Notes: generated by a model not told the origin, from the letters alone. 64,000 nt of DNA from Pseudomonas argentinensis (GCF_001839655.2 NZ_CP056087.1:2108001-2172000); one strand, 5' to 3'. Counted from the first letter of the stretch, positions 30,459 through 38,984 are shown. A program made the numbers and translations.

Positions 30459-30525
30459 TGATCCGTACGCAATGCCCGCCCTCGATGGCGGTCGTGTCCC
30501 AGTTTGCGTTAGCCTGAAAAAAAGC

Positions 30526-30550
30526 AAAAAATCGCCGGGAGCGATTTTTG
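30526..30550 (+). terminator. Terminator downstream of tRNA-Arg(CCT)
   Basis: AAAAATCGC-CGGGA-GCGATTTTT with T-runs usable on either strand. It lies 67 nt after the tRNA and beyond the 3' end of the minus-strand sRNA. Confidence 0.75.
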
Positions 30551-30603
30551 ACGTCGGCTCTGCCGACGGCCCGAAGGGTGGCCGGCAGGGACGGCAGGCC
30601 ACA

Positions 30604-30717
30604 AAAAAAGACCCGGCAAAAAGCCGGGTCAATAACCGTGATTAGCCTGATGAGGAGATAAACTGGAAGCATCCGACCAGGAAGCCTTCAGATTATCCAA
30701 CCAGCCTCGCGGCTGGT
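30604..30717 (-). ncRNA. prrF: PrrF-type iron-responsive small RNA
   Basis: On the minus strand a strong promoter at 30725-30752 is followed by about 114 nt ending in a perfect intrinsic terminator (GACCCGGC-TTTTT-GCCGGGTC plus a T-run at 30603-30609). The RNA would open with the hairpin CCAGC-CGCGAG-GCTGG. It contains CTCCTCATCAGGCTAATCAC just before the terminator, which is how I remember the P. aeruginosa PrrF1/PrrF2 core. The promoter overlaps a Fur-box-like sequence. PrrF RNAs are made under iron starvation and, with Hfq, repress sodB, TCA-cycle and other iron-using genes. One copy is visible here, whereas P. aeruginosa has two in tandem. The assignment rests on recalled similarity and structure. 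Confidence 0.85.
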
Positions 30718-30724
30718 GATGTAG

Positions 30725-30752
30725 ATAATAGTCATTCTCGATTATTAGTCAA
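30725..30752 (-). promoter_or_regulatory. Promoter of the PrrF-type sRNA with Fur-box-like operator
   Basis: Minus-strand TTGACT (30747-30752), 16-nt spacer, TATTAT (30725-30730). The spacer and -10 read AATAATCGAGAATGACTATT, close to the GATAAT-repeat Fur consensus, so Fur bound with iron would block RNA polymerase. Confidence 0.75.
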
Positions 30753-30904
30753 TAAAAATACTTCTCATTTGCCGTTTTCCTTGGTTGTCGATTGCGTGTG
30801 TGTTGAAAATCAGCGACTTGCATGACCACAAAATTCGCTTCACCTGTGTCAACCGCATCGCACTCAGGCTACGCTAGGGGCAATCCCCAGGCCTGGTGAG
30901 CGAC

Positions 30905-31552
30905 ATGACCCAAGATAGCAACGACACGTCTCCGTTGAGCGCCGCTGAAGCGCGTATCCTGGGCTGCCTGATCGAAAAGCAGGCCACCACTCCCGAAGCC
31001 TACCCGCTGACCCTGAATGCGCTGGTGCTCGCCTGTAACCAGAAAACCAGTCGTGACCCCCTGATGAACCTAACCCAGGGCGCGGTAGGGCAGGGGTTGC
31101 GCAACCTGGAGGAGCGCGGTTTCGTGCGTCTGGTCATGGGTAGCCGTGCCGATCGCTGGGAGCATCGGATCGACAAGGCCCTCGAATTGGTGGCGCCGCA
31201 GGTGACCTTGCTCGGTCTACTGCTGCTACGTGGGCCGCAGACCACTGGTGAGCTACTGGCGCGCAGCAACCGCCAGTACGATTTCGATGACACCCAACAG
31301 GTGCAGCACAACCTCGAGCGAATGATCGGCCGACAGTTGGTGGCCCTGGTCGGACGCCAGGCTGGGCAGCGTGAGGAACGTTATGCCCAACTGCTCGGTG
31401 ATCCCGAGCAGTTGCAGGCGCAATTGCAGGCGCGGGCGCAGCGCCAGGAGCCATCGAGTGGCGGCGCAACGGAGCGTCTGGAGGTGCTCGAGGCGCGTAT
31501 CAGCGCCCTGGAAGCGCGGCTGGCGCTGCTGGAAAACAAGGCAGCCGACTGA
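30905..31552 (+). CDS. yceH: YceH/UPF0502 (DUF480) family protein
   Basis: 215 aa from ATG 30905, for which GGTGAG is a fair ribosome site. A GTG at 30896 is the alternative start. DUF480 has two winged-helix repeats. Here [41 protein letters not shown] and [22 protein letters not shown] are nearly signature sequences. The C-terminus (about 175-215, [21 protein letters not shown]) is a coiled coil. The biochemical role is unknown, and E. coli YceH is only loosely linked to envelope genes. It stands alone, with 160 nt to the next gene. Confidence 0.92.
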   Translation: MTQDSNDTSPLSAAEARILGCLIEKQATTPEAYPLTLNALVLACNQKTSRDPLMNLTQGAVGQGLRNLEERGFVRLVMGSRADRWEHRIDKALELVAPQVTLLGLLLLRGPQTTGELLARSNRQYDFDDTQQVQHNLERMIGRQLVALVGRQAGQREERYAQLLGDPEQLQAQLQARAQRQEPSSGGATERLEVLEARISALEARLALLENKAAD

Positions 31553-31712
31553 GCCGTCCGCAGAGTGCTCGGAATGAGTGAACTGTGTCCGATGCGTACC
31601 ATCCATATGGCACAGCGGCAGCTTGGTAGCCCCGGATGCAGGGTGACTTGCCGGGCCGCCCGTCGAACATAGGCCTGCTCTCGAAGCCGGTACAAGGAGT
31701 TGTTGCAGCCCA

Positions 31713-33044
31713 ATGCGCCTGATCTGGAAATCCTTCAGTTCCCTCTACATCGCCACCGTCCTGATGCTGCTGGGCTCCGGCCTGCTCAGCACTTACCTGG
31801 CGTTGCGCCTGGCCGAGTCCGGCGAGGGCGTATGGGCCGGTGCGCTGATGGCGGCCAATTATTTCGGCCTGGTGCTCGGCGGCAAGATCGGCCACCGGCT
31901 GATCGCCCGCGTGGGCCATATCCGCGCTTACGTGGCCTGTGCCGGGGTGGTGACGGCGGCAGTGCTCGGTCACGGCCTGCTCGACTGGCTGCCGGCATGG
32001 CTGCTGCTGCGTGTGCTGGTCGGTCTGGGCATGATGTGTCAGTACATGGTGATCGAGAGTTGGCTCAACGAGCAGGCGGAAACCAAGCAGCGTGGTCTGG
32101 TCTTCGCCGGCTACATGGCCGCGTCCTACCTGGGGTTGGTGCTCGGCCAACTGGTGCTGGTGGTGCATCCGACCCTGGGGCTGGAGCTGCTGATGCTGGT
32201 GGCGCTGGCGTTCGCCCTGTGTCTGGTGCCCGTGGCGTTGACCCGGCGCCTGCACCCGGCGCCGCTGCGCCCCGCGCCCCTGGAAATGCGCTTCTTCTTG
32301 CGCCGCGTTCCGCTGTCGCTTACCACCATTGGCGTTGCCGGCCTGATGATTGGCTCCTTTTATGGCCTGGCGCCCCTTTACGCCGCCGAGATGGGGCTGG
32401 CGAACGAGCAGATCGGTATCTTCATGGGCTGCTGCATCCTTGCCGGGCTGGTGGTGCAGGCGCCCCTGGGCTGGCTGTCGGATCGCTTCGACAGGGTCAA
32501 GCTGATCCGCGGCATGTCAGGTTTGATGGTGCTGGTCGCGTCGCCTCTGGCCATCGTTTCCGAAGCGCCGTTGCTGCTTCTGGTGTCGGTGGGCTTCATC
32601 GTCAGCATGCTGCAGTTCAGCCTCTACCCGTTGGCCGTGGCATTCGCCAACGACCACGTCGAGACGGACCGGCGGGTGTCGCTGACTGCCATGTTACTGG
32701 TCACCTTCGGGGTCGGTGCCTGTATCGGGCCGCTGCTGGTCGGTGTGCTGATGCGCTTTTTTGGCGCCAACATGCTGTATGCGTTCTTCTGCCTGTGCGG
32801 GCTGTTGCTGGTTTGGCGAGTGCGTTCGAATATCGTCACCCACCTGCATCAGGTCGACGACGCGCCGCTGCAGCACGTGGCCATGCCGGTGAACATGACT
32901 GCATCGCCGTTGGTTGCCGCGCTGGATCCGAGGGTCGACGAGCAGGTGGTGCAGGAGCAGATGCAGGAGCCCGTGGCGAGCGAACCCGAAGACGCCGAAA
33001 GCCAGAGCGATGGCCCGCAGCCTTCCTCCACGCCACAGGCCTGA
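31713..33044 (+). CDS. MFS transporter, YcaD-like
   Basis: 443 aa with 12 predicted membrane helices (residues about 8-375). The cytoplasmic loop 2-3 signature is GGKIGHRLIARVGHIRAY and its second-half repeat is GWLSDRFDRVKLIRG. VIESWLNEQAETKQRG after helix 4 is typical of the YcaD/TMF-like subgroup. The last 70 residues are a hydrophilic, acidic, Gln/Pro-rich tail. Substrate unknown. AAGGAG lies 13 nt before the start, rather far. A palindromic repeat begins 12 nt after the stop. Confidence 0.85.
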   Translation: MRLIWKSFSSLYIATVLMLLGSGLLSTYLALRLAESGEGVWAGALMAANYFGLVLGGKIGHRLIARVGHIRAYVACAGVVTAAVLGHGLLDWLPAWLLLRVLVGLGMMCQYMVIESWLNEQAETKQRGLVFAGYMAASYLGLVLGQLVLVVHPTLGLELLMLVALAFALCLVPVALTRRLHPAPLRPAPLEMRFFLRRVPLSLTTIGVAGLMIGSFYGLAPLYAAEMGLANEQIGIFMGCCILAGLVVQAPLGWLSDRFDRVKLIRGMSGLMVLVASPLAIVSEAPLLLLVSVGFIVSMLQFSLYPLAVAFANDHVETDRRVSLTAMLLVTFGVGACIGPLLVGVLMRFFGANMLYAFFCLCGLLLVWRVRSNIVTHLHQVDDAPLQHVAMPVNMTASPLVAALDPRVDEQVVQEQMQEPVASEPEDAESQSDGPQPSSTPQA

Positions 33045-33055
33045 CGCGGAAGGGC

Positions 33056-33262
33056 TAGGGTCTGTTGATGTTTCACGCACGGCCCTACGGGTGGGGGCCG
33101 CCTAGGGTGCGCGAGAAATCGCCATACGTCGCTGGAGGACTTGGCAAGGGAAATCGCGAACGGCTAGTCCATTACCTGCGTCCCCCGCCTGGCGGATCGC
33201 CGCCCGGCCTGGCGAGATTTCTCGCGGCAACGCGGCTCGCGTTGAAACGTCAACAGACCCTA
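33056..33262. repeat. Palindromic repeat, family B (about 207 nt)
   Basis: Arms AGGGTCTGTTGATGTTTCA and TTGAAACGTCAACAGACCCT pair with one mismatch. Internal GCGAGAAAT and ATTTCTCGC also pair. The sequence is unrelated to family A. It fills the gap between the MFS gene and ycgR, with its right end touching the ycgR stop codon. It has no coding capacity and is MITE-like in form. Confidence 0.85.
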
Positions 33263-34009
33263 GAGAAAGGTGTCGCTCTCGAAGCGGCGCGCCTCGCGCT
33301 GTAGCTGGTAGACGAAACGTTCGATCAGGCGTTGCTGCAGGCCACTCAGGTTGTCGAAGTGCAGGCCCGCGTAGGTGACGTCGAGCTTGTCGTCGTAGCG
33401 GGTGTGACGCAGCTCGATGGCCGTCTCCAGCTTGCCGACGGGTAGCTGCGCGCTGAACATCTCGTAGATCTGCCCAGGTTGCAGTTGCTTGCCGGCGTCG
33501 CCAGGGAGGCGAATCTTGCAGCCCGAGGCAGAGATGTCCAGCATCAGGCCTTCGAGCGGGTTGCGCAGTCGCGTTCCGCCCAGTTGTACCTTGACCTGCT
33601 CCGATTGCTTGAGCGCGGCACGAAAGGCGTTGCGTCGCTGGTGGTAATGCACTTCGGCGGGAATGGCGCCGATGTAGCAGCGCTCCCCCTGGTGCTCACC
33701 CGTACGCATGCCCGCCGGGCAATCCCAGGCGATGCGCACGCCGTCATGCTGAGATTCGACGCTGAAGGCTTCGCCATTTTGCAGGTAGCGTTCGCCGTCA
33801 CTGGGGATCATCTGATCGAGAACCAGCAGGTTGCGCTCTCGGTCGATTTCGATCACGTAGCTCTGGAAGCGCTGGTTGCGCTCATGAAACGTAAGGGTCA
33901 GCGGGTCATGATGCTGTTGCAGGAGACGTAGGTTGGCAACGATTTCCACCGGTGCCTTGAGCACCTTGGGAGGTTGCGGGCCACAGTCCTGAGCGAAGGG
34001 GTTGGACAC
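33260..34009 (-). CDS. ycgR: Flagellar brake protein YcgR (FlgZ), PilZ domain
   Basis: 249 aa from GTG 34009 (VSNPFAQDCGPQPPKVL, the start seen in relatives). An ATG at 34075 would add 22 residues without clear similarity. N-terminal YcgR-type domain (PVEIVANLRLLQQHHDPLTL, VLDQMIPSDGERYLQNGEAF). C-terminal PilZ domain: HQRRNAFRA has the RxxxR-like c-di-GMP motif, and LMLDISASGCKIRLPG is the DxSxxG motif. On binding c-di-GMP, YcgR acts on the motor to slow swimming. It is last in the leftward flgA-flgM-flgN-ycgR run, as in other pseudomonads. Confidence 0.92.
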   Translation of the reverse strand: MSNPFAQDCGPQPPKVLKAPVEIVANLRLLQQHHDPLTLTFHERNQRFQSYVIEIDRERNLLVLDQMIPSDGERYLQNGEAFSVESQHDGVRIAWDCPAGMRTGEHQGERCYIGAIPAEVHYHQRRNAFRAALKQSEQVKVQLGGTRLRNPLEGLMLDISASGCKIRLPGDAGKQLQPGQIYEMFSAQLPVGKLETAIELRHTRYDDKLDVTYAGLHFDNLSGLQQRLIERFVYQLQREARRFESDTFL

Positions 34010-34087
34010 GGTCCAGTGATCTCCGGGGCGAGGTACTGCTGCGTTAAATGAGGCACCGGGTGCATCACCGCGCATCTTGTCGTTATG

Positions 34088-34555
34088 TCAGGCCTGGCTG
34101 AGCGGGCGTTTGTTGCCGATTTTAGCGGTACTGCCGCTGCTGTCATAGAGCGACGGCGTTTCCGCGCCGCGCAGGATGCCGAGCATGCTGGCCGTGGATT
34201 TCTGGCTGGAGCGAATGACTCGGCCGTTGCGCAGGTTGGCTTCCTGGCAGCGCTCGAGCAGCTCGTTCAATTGCTCGCTGGCCTGGATCAGTTCGTCACC
34301 CCTGTCCGAACGCTCGGCAAGCGCCTGCAAGCCTGAGCGGTCAGGGCTCAACTGCAGGCTGACCAGGGCTTGGGTGCGGCTTCTGCCGTGTTGCTCGAGG
34401 GAGGCCAGCAGCGGTTGCTTGCTGGCCAGAATGTCCTGCAACTTGCTCAGGTCATGTTCGCCAAGGGCATCATATTCGGCGTCGATCAGCTCAAGCAGTT
34501 GCGCTGCGTAGCCGATATCCTCGTTGAACAGGTCGAGCAGGGGCGTGATGTTCAT
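34088..34555 (-). CDS. flgN: Flagellar chaperone FlgN
   Basis: 155 aa, mostly helical: LLDLFNEDIGYAAQLLELIDAEYDAL at the N-terminus, SLEQHGRSRTQAL in the middle and the conserved pseudomonad helix GRVIRSSQKSTASMLGILRG near the C-terminus. FlgN is the cytoplasmic chaperone of the hook-filament junction proteins FlgK and FlgL and delivers them to the export gate. It lies 105 nt after flgM and is probably co-transcribed with it. Confidence 0.92.
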   Translation of the reverse strand: MNITPLLDLFNEDIGYAAQLLELIDAEYDALGEHDLSKLQDILASKQPLLASLEQHGRSRTQALVSLQLSPDRSGLQALAERSDRGDELIQASEQLNELLERCQEANLRNGRVIRSSQKSTASMLGILRGAETPSLYDSSGSTAKIGNKRPLSQA

Positions 34556-34660
34556 GGTTCAGGCTCTCCGGGGTGAAACCTTCAGGCGCGCGTCTGCTGT
34601 AGCAGCGGACTGGCATCAAGACGGTTTTCGGGCGTCCAACACCCCAGTGCGAGCCGAAGA

Positions 34661-34999
34661 CTAGCGCTGGGATTCGAAATTGAGCAGCTTGCTGGCGACG
34701 CGCTGGCTGTCGACCTGGTAGCTACCGTCAGCAACGGCCTGTTTCAGCTTGGCCACTCGATCACTATCGACGGCAGGCTGGTCACGCAGCTTGTCGACGG
34801 TTTTCTGCAACTGTTGTGCTTCGCTGCTCAGCTGAACGGACTCGCCGCTCTTGCTGCCGGCAGCAGGGGTCGGCTGAGCCGCAGCGGTGCTGCCAGCGGC
34901 CTTGTTGTCGATGGCTTCGTTCTTGCCGCCCTGGGTGCTGCCCGCACGGGTAGTGCTGGCTGGCGTGGAGCTGTTGAGTCGGTTGAAGTCGATGACCAT
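34661..34999 (-). CDS. flgM: Anti-sigma-28 factor FlgM
   Basis: 112 aa: [20 protein letters not shown] at the N-terminus, a disordered Ala/Thr/Pro-rich middle, and the FliA-binding C-terminal half ([48 protein letters not shown]). It holds FliA inactive until the hook-basal body exports it. It is preceded by a near-consensus sigma-28 promoter at 35039-35065, giving FliA-dependent feedback. Confidence 0.95.
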   Translation of the reverse strand: MVIDFNRLNSSTPASTTRAGSTQGGKNEAIDNKAAGSTAAAQPTPAAGSKSGESVQLSSEAQQLQKTVDKLRDQPAVDSDRVAKLKQAVADGSYQVDSQRVASKLLNFESQR

Positions 35000-35038
35000 G
35001 ATGCAAAACCTCTAACGGTGTGTGGACGCTTGCCTAGT

Positions 35039-35065
35039 GTGTCGGCTGTGCCCGGAAAAACTTTA
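35039..35065 (-). promoter_or_regulatory. Sigma-28 (FliA) promoter of flgM
   Basis: On the minus strand TAAA (35062-35065), 15-nt spacer, GCCGACAC (35039-35046). The consensus is TAAA-N15-GCCGATAA. The distance to the flgM start is about 40 nt. Confidence 0.8.
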
Positions 35066-35143
35066 GGCAAAAAAAATCGCGTCGCCTGCACAGTCTAAAA
35101 CAGCCTTGCCCGATCGTCAGCCAGTCCGTTGGTCGAGCCGTCC

Positions 35144-35869
35144 TCACATCGACACTTCTACCTGTCCGGGGCCCACCACGCGGGCGCGCACCACGCGTTG
35201 CGAACGCTGGTTGCGTACGCTGATCTGCTTGCCCACGGCGCCGTCGGAAAGCGCTTCGCCGGGCATGCGCACGTTGATGCCGCCGCTGCGTGCGCTGATC
35301 ACCACCTGGTCGCCTCGGCGGATGACTTCCGCCTGGCGAATGAAGGTGGGGGATAGCACCTGGTCGGGTTGCAGGGGGCGGGTGGTCTTGCGGCCAATCG
35401 CCTGGTCCAGATCGATCATGTAGCCCTGGTTGAGCAGGCCGACGTCGCGCTCGGCAAGCATCAGGTCGCCTTCACCGAGTACCCCTTCGCGCTTGACCGG
35501 GCGTACCACGGTGACCACCTCGCGATAAAGTCGCACCTGGCCCGGAACGAACACTGTCCAGGGGGAGGTCCCGTCACAGCGCACCCGCGTCGTTACCCGG
35601 CCAACCGGTTCGGCCGGCGTTTCCAGGGTGATCGTCAGCGGTTGATCGCACAGGGGCAGGCGTAGCCGTGGGTCGAGGCGGTTGATTTGCACCTCGTGGC
35701 GCGCCTGAATATTGCTGCGCTGCAAATAGTCTGCAACTGCCTGCTCAAGAAAGCGCTGGGTCTCGCCGATAAGCTGATCGGGCAGGGTGACGGAGGCAGT
35801 CGTCAGCGTGCTATAGCCGAGCGCCAGCAAAGCAGGTAAAACTGCCAGGCAACGAAGGCTCTTGGCCAT
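35144..35869 (-). CDS. flgA: Flagellar P-ring assembly chaperone FlgA
   Basis: 241 aa from ATG 35869. In-frame ATGs at 35890 and 35902 exist, but the sigma-54 promoter at 35914-35930 puts the transcript start at about 35903, too close for a ribosome site at 35902. A signal peptide (MAKSLRCLAVLPALLALGYS) leads a SAF-domain protein: VKREGVLGEGDLMLAERDVG, LDQAIGRKTTRPLQPDQVL, RRGDQVVISARSGGINVRMPG. FlgA works in the periplasm to help FlgI form the P ring. It is divergent from cheV and upstream of flgM. Confidence 0.93.
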   Translation of the reverse strand: MAKSLRCLAVLPALLALGYSTLTTASVTLPDQLIGETQRFLEQAVADYLQRSNIQARHEVQINRLDPRLRLPLCDQPLTITLETPAEPVGRVTTRVRCDGTSPWTVFVPGQVRLYREVVTVVRPVKREGVLGEGDLMLAERDVGLLNQGYMIDLDQAIGRKTTRPLQPDQVLSPTFIRQAEVIRRGDQVVISARSGGINVRMPGEALSDGAVGKQISVRNQRSQRVVRARVVGPGQVEVSM

Positions 35870-35913
35870 CGCCCGTCGGATAATTGTCATTTGTGCATTC
35901 ATGTCTGGTTCGA

Positions 35914-35930
35914 AGCAAGGCGCGTGCCGC
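35914..35930 (-). promoter_or_regulatory. Sigma-54 promoter of flgA
   Basis: On the minus strand CGGCACGCGCCTTGCTT: GG and GC are separated by exactly 10 nt, as in TGGCACG-N4-TTGCT. Expected start point near 35903. Confidence 0.8.
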
Positions 35931-35981
35931 CTGCTACGCTAACCAAATCTGATGTGTTACTGGAATCTTGGGAGCCCGTAC

Positions 35982-36905
35982 ATGGCCGGTGTGATGGATT
36001 CGGTCAACCAGCGAACTCAGCTGGTTGGGCAAAATCGCCTGGAACTGCTGCTGTTTCGTCTCGACGGCTCTCAGCTGTACGGGATCAACGTCTTCAAGGT
36101 GAAGGAGGTGTTGCAGTGCCCAAAACTCACCATTATGCCCAAGTCGAGCCCGGTGGTTCGAGGCGTGGCCAACATCCGCGGCGGTACGATCCCCATCCTG
36201 GATCTGTCCATTGCCACCGGCAAGCGTCCGCTGGCTGACCTCAACGGCAGCTTCGTCATCATCACCGAGTACAACACCAAGGTGCAGGGTTTCCTGGTGC
36301 GTTCGGTGGAGCGCATCGTCAACATGAACTGGGAAGAGATCCACCCGCCACCCAAGGGCACGGGGCGCGATCACTACCTGACGGCGGTCACCCGGCTGGA
36401 TGACAAGCTGGTCGAGATCATCGACGTCGAGAAGATTCTCGCCGAAGTGGCGCCCACCTCCGAAGTGATCTCGGCAGGGGTGATCGATGACGAAGTGCAG
36501 ACCAAGGCCGTCAGCCAGCACGTGCTGATCGTCGATGATTCCTCGGTCGCCCGTAAGCAGGTGATGCGTTGCCTGCAGACCGTTGGCGTGGAGGTCACGG
36601 CGCTGAACGACGGTCGCCAGGCACTGGAGTACCTGCGCACGATGGTCGAGGCCGGCAAGACGCCGGAGCAGGAATTGCTGATGATCATCTCCGATATCGA
36701 GATGCCGGAGATGGACGGTTATACCCTGACCGCAGCGATCCGTTCCGATCCGCGCATGCAGAAGCTGCACATTCTCCTGCATACTTCACTGTCCGGTGTG
36801 TTCAACCAGGCCATGGTAAAGAAAGTGGGGGCCGACGACTTTCTGGCGAAATTCCGCCCGGATGATCTGGCTTCCCGGGTGGTGGAACGCATCAAGGCTG
36901 GCTGA
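35982..36905 (+). CDS. cheV: Chemotaxis coupling protein CheV
   Basis: 307 aa from ATG 35982 (GGGAG upstream). Residues about 15-160 are a CheW domain (LELLLFRLDGSQLYGINVFKV, VRGVANIRGGTIPILDL). Residues about 178-305 are a receiver domain with Asp185/Asp186 and phospho-acceptor Asp238 in SDIEMPEMDGY, plus a Thr/Ser and Lys in the expected places (LLHTSLSG, LAKF). CheV couples receptors to CheA and its phosphorylation tunes adaptation. Followed directly by cheR, the order found in other pseudomonads between flgA and flgB. Confidence 0.94.
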   Translation: MAGVMDSVNQRTQLVGQNRLELLLFRLDGSQLYGINVFKVKEVLQCPKLTIMPKSSPVVRGVANIRGGTIPILDLSIATGKRPLADLNGSFVIITEYNTKVQGFLVRSVERIVNMNWEEIHPPPKGTGRDHYLTAVTRLDDKLVEIIDVEKILAEVAPTSEVISAGVIDDEVQTKAVSQHVLIVDDSSVARKQVMRCLQTVGVEVTALNDGRQALEYLRTMVEAGKTPEQELLMIISDIEMPEMDGYTLTAAIRSDPRMQKLHILLHTSLSGVFNQAMVKKVGADDFLAKFRPDDLASRVVERIKAG

Positions 36906-37005
36906 TCGTCGCAGCGTCAACAGGGCTGGCAGGTACCGGCAAACCGGCGAGCGCTTCTGGGAGCGTTCCCCGTATCCGATTCAACAGATGGGCGAGGCCT
37001 CACGA

Positions 37006-37833
37006 GTGTCTTCAGGTAATTTGGATTTCGAGCAATTCCGGATCTTTCTGGAAAAAGCCTGTGGCATCGTGCTGGGCAGCAACAAGCAATACCTGGTTTC
37101 CAGCCGACTCAACAAGCTGATGGAGAGTAACGGCATCAAGACCCTGGGCGAACTGGTGCAGCGTATGCAGAACCAGCCGCGCAGTGGCTTGCGCGAGCAG
37201 GTGGTCGATGCCATGACCACCAACGAAACCCTGTGGTTTCGCGACACCTATCCCTTCGAAGTGCTGAAGAATCGCGTGTTGCCCGAGCTGATCAAGGCCT
37301 ATCCCGGGCAGCGCCTGCGTATCTGGTCGGCCGCCTGCTCGTCGGGTCAGGAGCCTTATTCGCTGTCGATGAGCATCGATGAATTCGAGCGCAGCAATAT
37401 CGGCCAGCTCAAGGCGGGAATCCAGATCGTGGCCACCGACTTGTCGCCCACCATGCTGAACAACTGCAAGTCGGGCGAGTATGACAGCCTGGCCATGGGC
37501 CGGGGCCTTGCCCAGGATCGCCTTCAGCGTTACTTCGACCCCAAGGGGCCGGGGCGTTGGGTGGTGAAGCCGGCGGTCAAGAGCCGTGTGGAATTCCGAC
37601 CACTCAACCTGCTCGACAGTTATGCCAGCCTTGGCAAGTTCGATATCGTGTTCTGTCGCAACGTACTGATCTACTTCTCGGCGGAAGTGAAGAAGGACAT
37701 CCTCACGCGTATCCACGCCATGCTCAAGCCGGGCGGTTACCTGTTTCTCGGTGCATCCGAGGCGCTCAACGGGTTGCCCGAGAAGTATCAGATGGTGCAG
37801 TGCAGCCCAGGCATCATCTACAAGGCAAAGTGA
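37006..37833 (+). CDS. cheR: Chemotaxis protein methyltransferase CheR
   Basis: 275 aa from GTG 37006 (GGCGAGG 8 nt before). The protein then begins SSGNLDFEQFRIFLEK as in P. aeruginosa CheR1. An upstream ATG at 36988 is possible. N-terminal helical domain (YLVSSRLNKLMESNGIKTL), then the SAM-binding domain: TTNETLWFRDTYPFE, IWSAACSSGQEPYSLSM (motif I) and FDIVFCRNVLIYFSAEVK. It methylates glutamates of chemoreceptors. Terminator 20 nt downstream. Confidence 0.95.
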   Translation: MSSGNLDFEQFRIFLEKACGIVLGSNKQYLVSSRLNKLMESNGIKTLGELVQRMQNQPRSGLREQVVDAMTTNETLWFRDTYPFEVLKNRVLPELIKAYPGQRLRIWSAACSSGQEPYSLSMSIDEFERSNIGQLKAGIQIVATDLSPTMLNNCKSGEYDSLAMGRGLAQDRLQRYFDPKGPGRWVVKPAVKSRVEFRPLNLLDSYASLGKFDIVFCRNVLIYFSAEVKKDILTRIHAMLKPGGYLFLGASEALNGLPEKYQMVQCSPGIIYKAK

Positions 37834-37852
37834 TTCTTGCGCCCTGAACAAA

Positions 37853-37878
37853 ACGGGAGGCCATGGCCTCCCGTTTTT
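37853..37878 (+). terminator. Rho-independent terminator after cheR
   Basis: ACGGGAGGCC-AT-GGCCTCCCGT followed by TTTT, separating cheVR from the flgB operon. Confidence 0.9.
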
Positions 37879-38052
37879 CTTTGTCCCCACCCAACAGCTG
37901 ACGATGTTCTGTCGTCGCGGCGTCAGAAAAGCGGCAAATGGCTGTTGATATTGCCGCTGCCACCTTGCCAAACGGCGGAAAAGCTTTGCCGCCTTGGCCC
38001 TTAACGCCTCCTGTTTTCAGCGATCTAGCTGATTTATAAGCAGAAAAAATAT

Positions 38053-38069
38053 TTGGCACGTGCCTTGCT
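38053..38069 (+). promoter_or_regulatory. Sigma-54 promoter of flgBCDE
   Basis: TTGGCACGTGCCTTGCT is a near-perfect -24/-12 element (GG and GC 10 nt apart), 50 nt before the flgB start. It is expected to need FleQ/FleR-type activation. The 174 nt upstream (37879-38052) hold no gene and would contain the enhancer sites. Confidence 0.92.
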
Positions 38070-38118
38070 GTGATCTTTGCACGAGAACAGGCGAGCCGCT
38101 ACGGCAAAGGTTCCTGAG

Positions 38119-38529
38119 ATGAGCATCAGTTTCGACAAAGCACTTGGCATCCACGAGAAGGCCCTAGGCTTCCGTGCCCAGCGGGCCGAGGTACTGGCCA
38201 ACAACATGGCCAACGCCGATACCCCCAATTACAAGGCCCGCGACCTGGATTTTGCCTCGGTGCTGGCGCAGCAGGCTGCCAAGGGCAGCGGCAGTGGCAC
38301 GTCGGGGCTGCAGACCACCAACAGCCGGCATATCGCAGCAGAAGGCGTGCCAATGGGCGATGCGGCCTTGGCTTATCGCACGCCCACCGCGCCCTCCATC
38401 GACCAGAACACCGTCGATGCCCAGGTCGAGCAAGCCAATTACGCCGAGAACGCGGTGGCCTTCCAGACCAGCTTCACGCTGCTAAACAGTAAATTCAAAG
38501 GGCTCATGAGCGCCCTGCGTGGTGAATAA
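38119..38529 (+). CDS. flgB: Flagellar proximal rod protein FlgB
   Basis: 136 aa from ATG 38119, preceded by AAAGG. Contains the flagellar rod signature LANNMANADTPNYKARDLDF and the C-terminal helix ENAVAFQTSFTLLNSKF. FlgB is the proximal rod subunit next to FliE. First gene of the sigma-54-driven flgBCDE operon. Confidence 0.95.
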   Translation: MSISFDKALGIHEKALGFRAQRAEVLANNMANADTPNYKARDLDFASVLAQQAAKGSGSGTSGLQTTNSRHIAAEGVPMGDAALAYRTPTAPSIDQNTVDAQVEQANYAENAVAFQTSFTLLNSKFKGLMSALRGE

Positions 38530-38540
38530 AGGAGCCTGAC

Positions 38541-38984
38541 ATGTCCCTGACCAGTGTGTTCAATATCGCCGGAACCGGTATGAGTGCCCAGAGCACCCGC
38601 CTCAATACCATCTCCAGCAACATTGCCAACGCCGAAACCGTCTCGTCGAGCATCGACCAGACCTATCGCGCACGCCATCCAGTGTTTGCCACCGTGTTCC
38701 AGAATGCCCAGGGGGGCAGTAACGGTTCGCTGTTCGCCGACCAGGATCAGTCAGGCGCCGGCGTGCAGGTGCTGGGTATCGTCGAGGATCAAAGCAGCCT
38801 GATGCCGCGCTACGAGCCCAATCATCCGGCGGCGGACGAGGCGGGCTACGTGTATTACCCCAACGTCAACGTGGTCGAGGAGATGGCGGACATGATCTCC
38901 GCCAGTCGTGCCTTCCAGACCAACGTGGAAATGATGAATACCGCCAAGCAGATGATGCAGCGCGTTCTGACCTTGGGTCAGTGA
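38541..38984 (+). CDS. flgC: Flagellar proximal rod protein FlgC
   Basis: 147 aa. N-terminal SVFNIAGTGMSAQSTRLNTI and SSNIANAETVSSS, C-terminal YYPNVNVVEEMADMISASRAFQ, both standard rod/hook sequences. Begins 11 nt after flgB with AAAGGAG in the gap. Confidence 0.96.
   Translation: MSLTSVFNIAGTGMSAQSTRLNTISSNIANAETVSSSIDQTYRARHPVFATVFQNAQGGSNGSLFADQDQSGAGVQVLGIVEDQSSLMPRYEPNHPAADEAGYVYYPNVNVVEEMADMISASRAFQTNVEMMNTAKQMMQRVLTLGQ

Noticed and set aside
30390..30672. Minus-strand open frames of 80-84 codons
   Set aside because: They are antisense to tRNA-Arg(CCT) and overlap the PrrF-type sRNA. The peptide LLESNQHLALRRG-type end is a common misread of tRNA genes.
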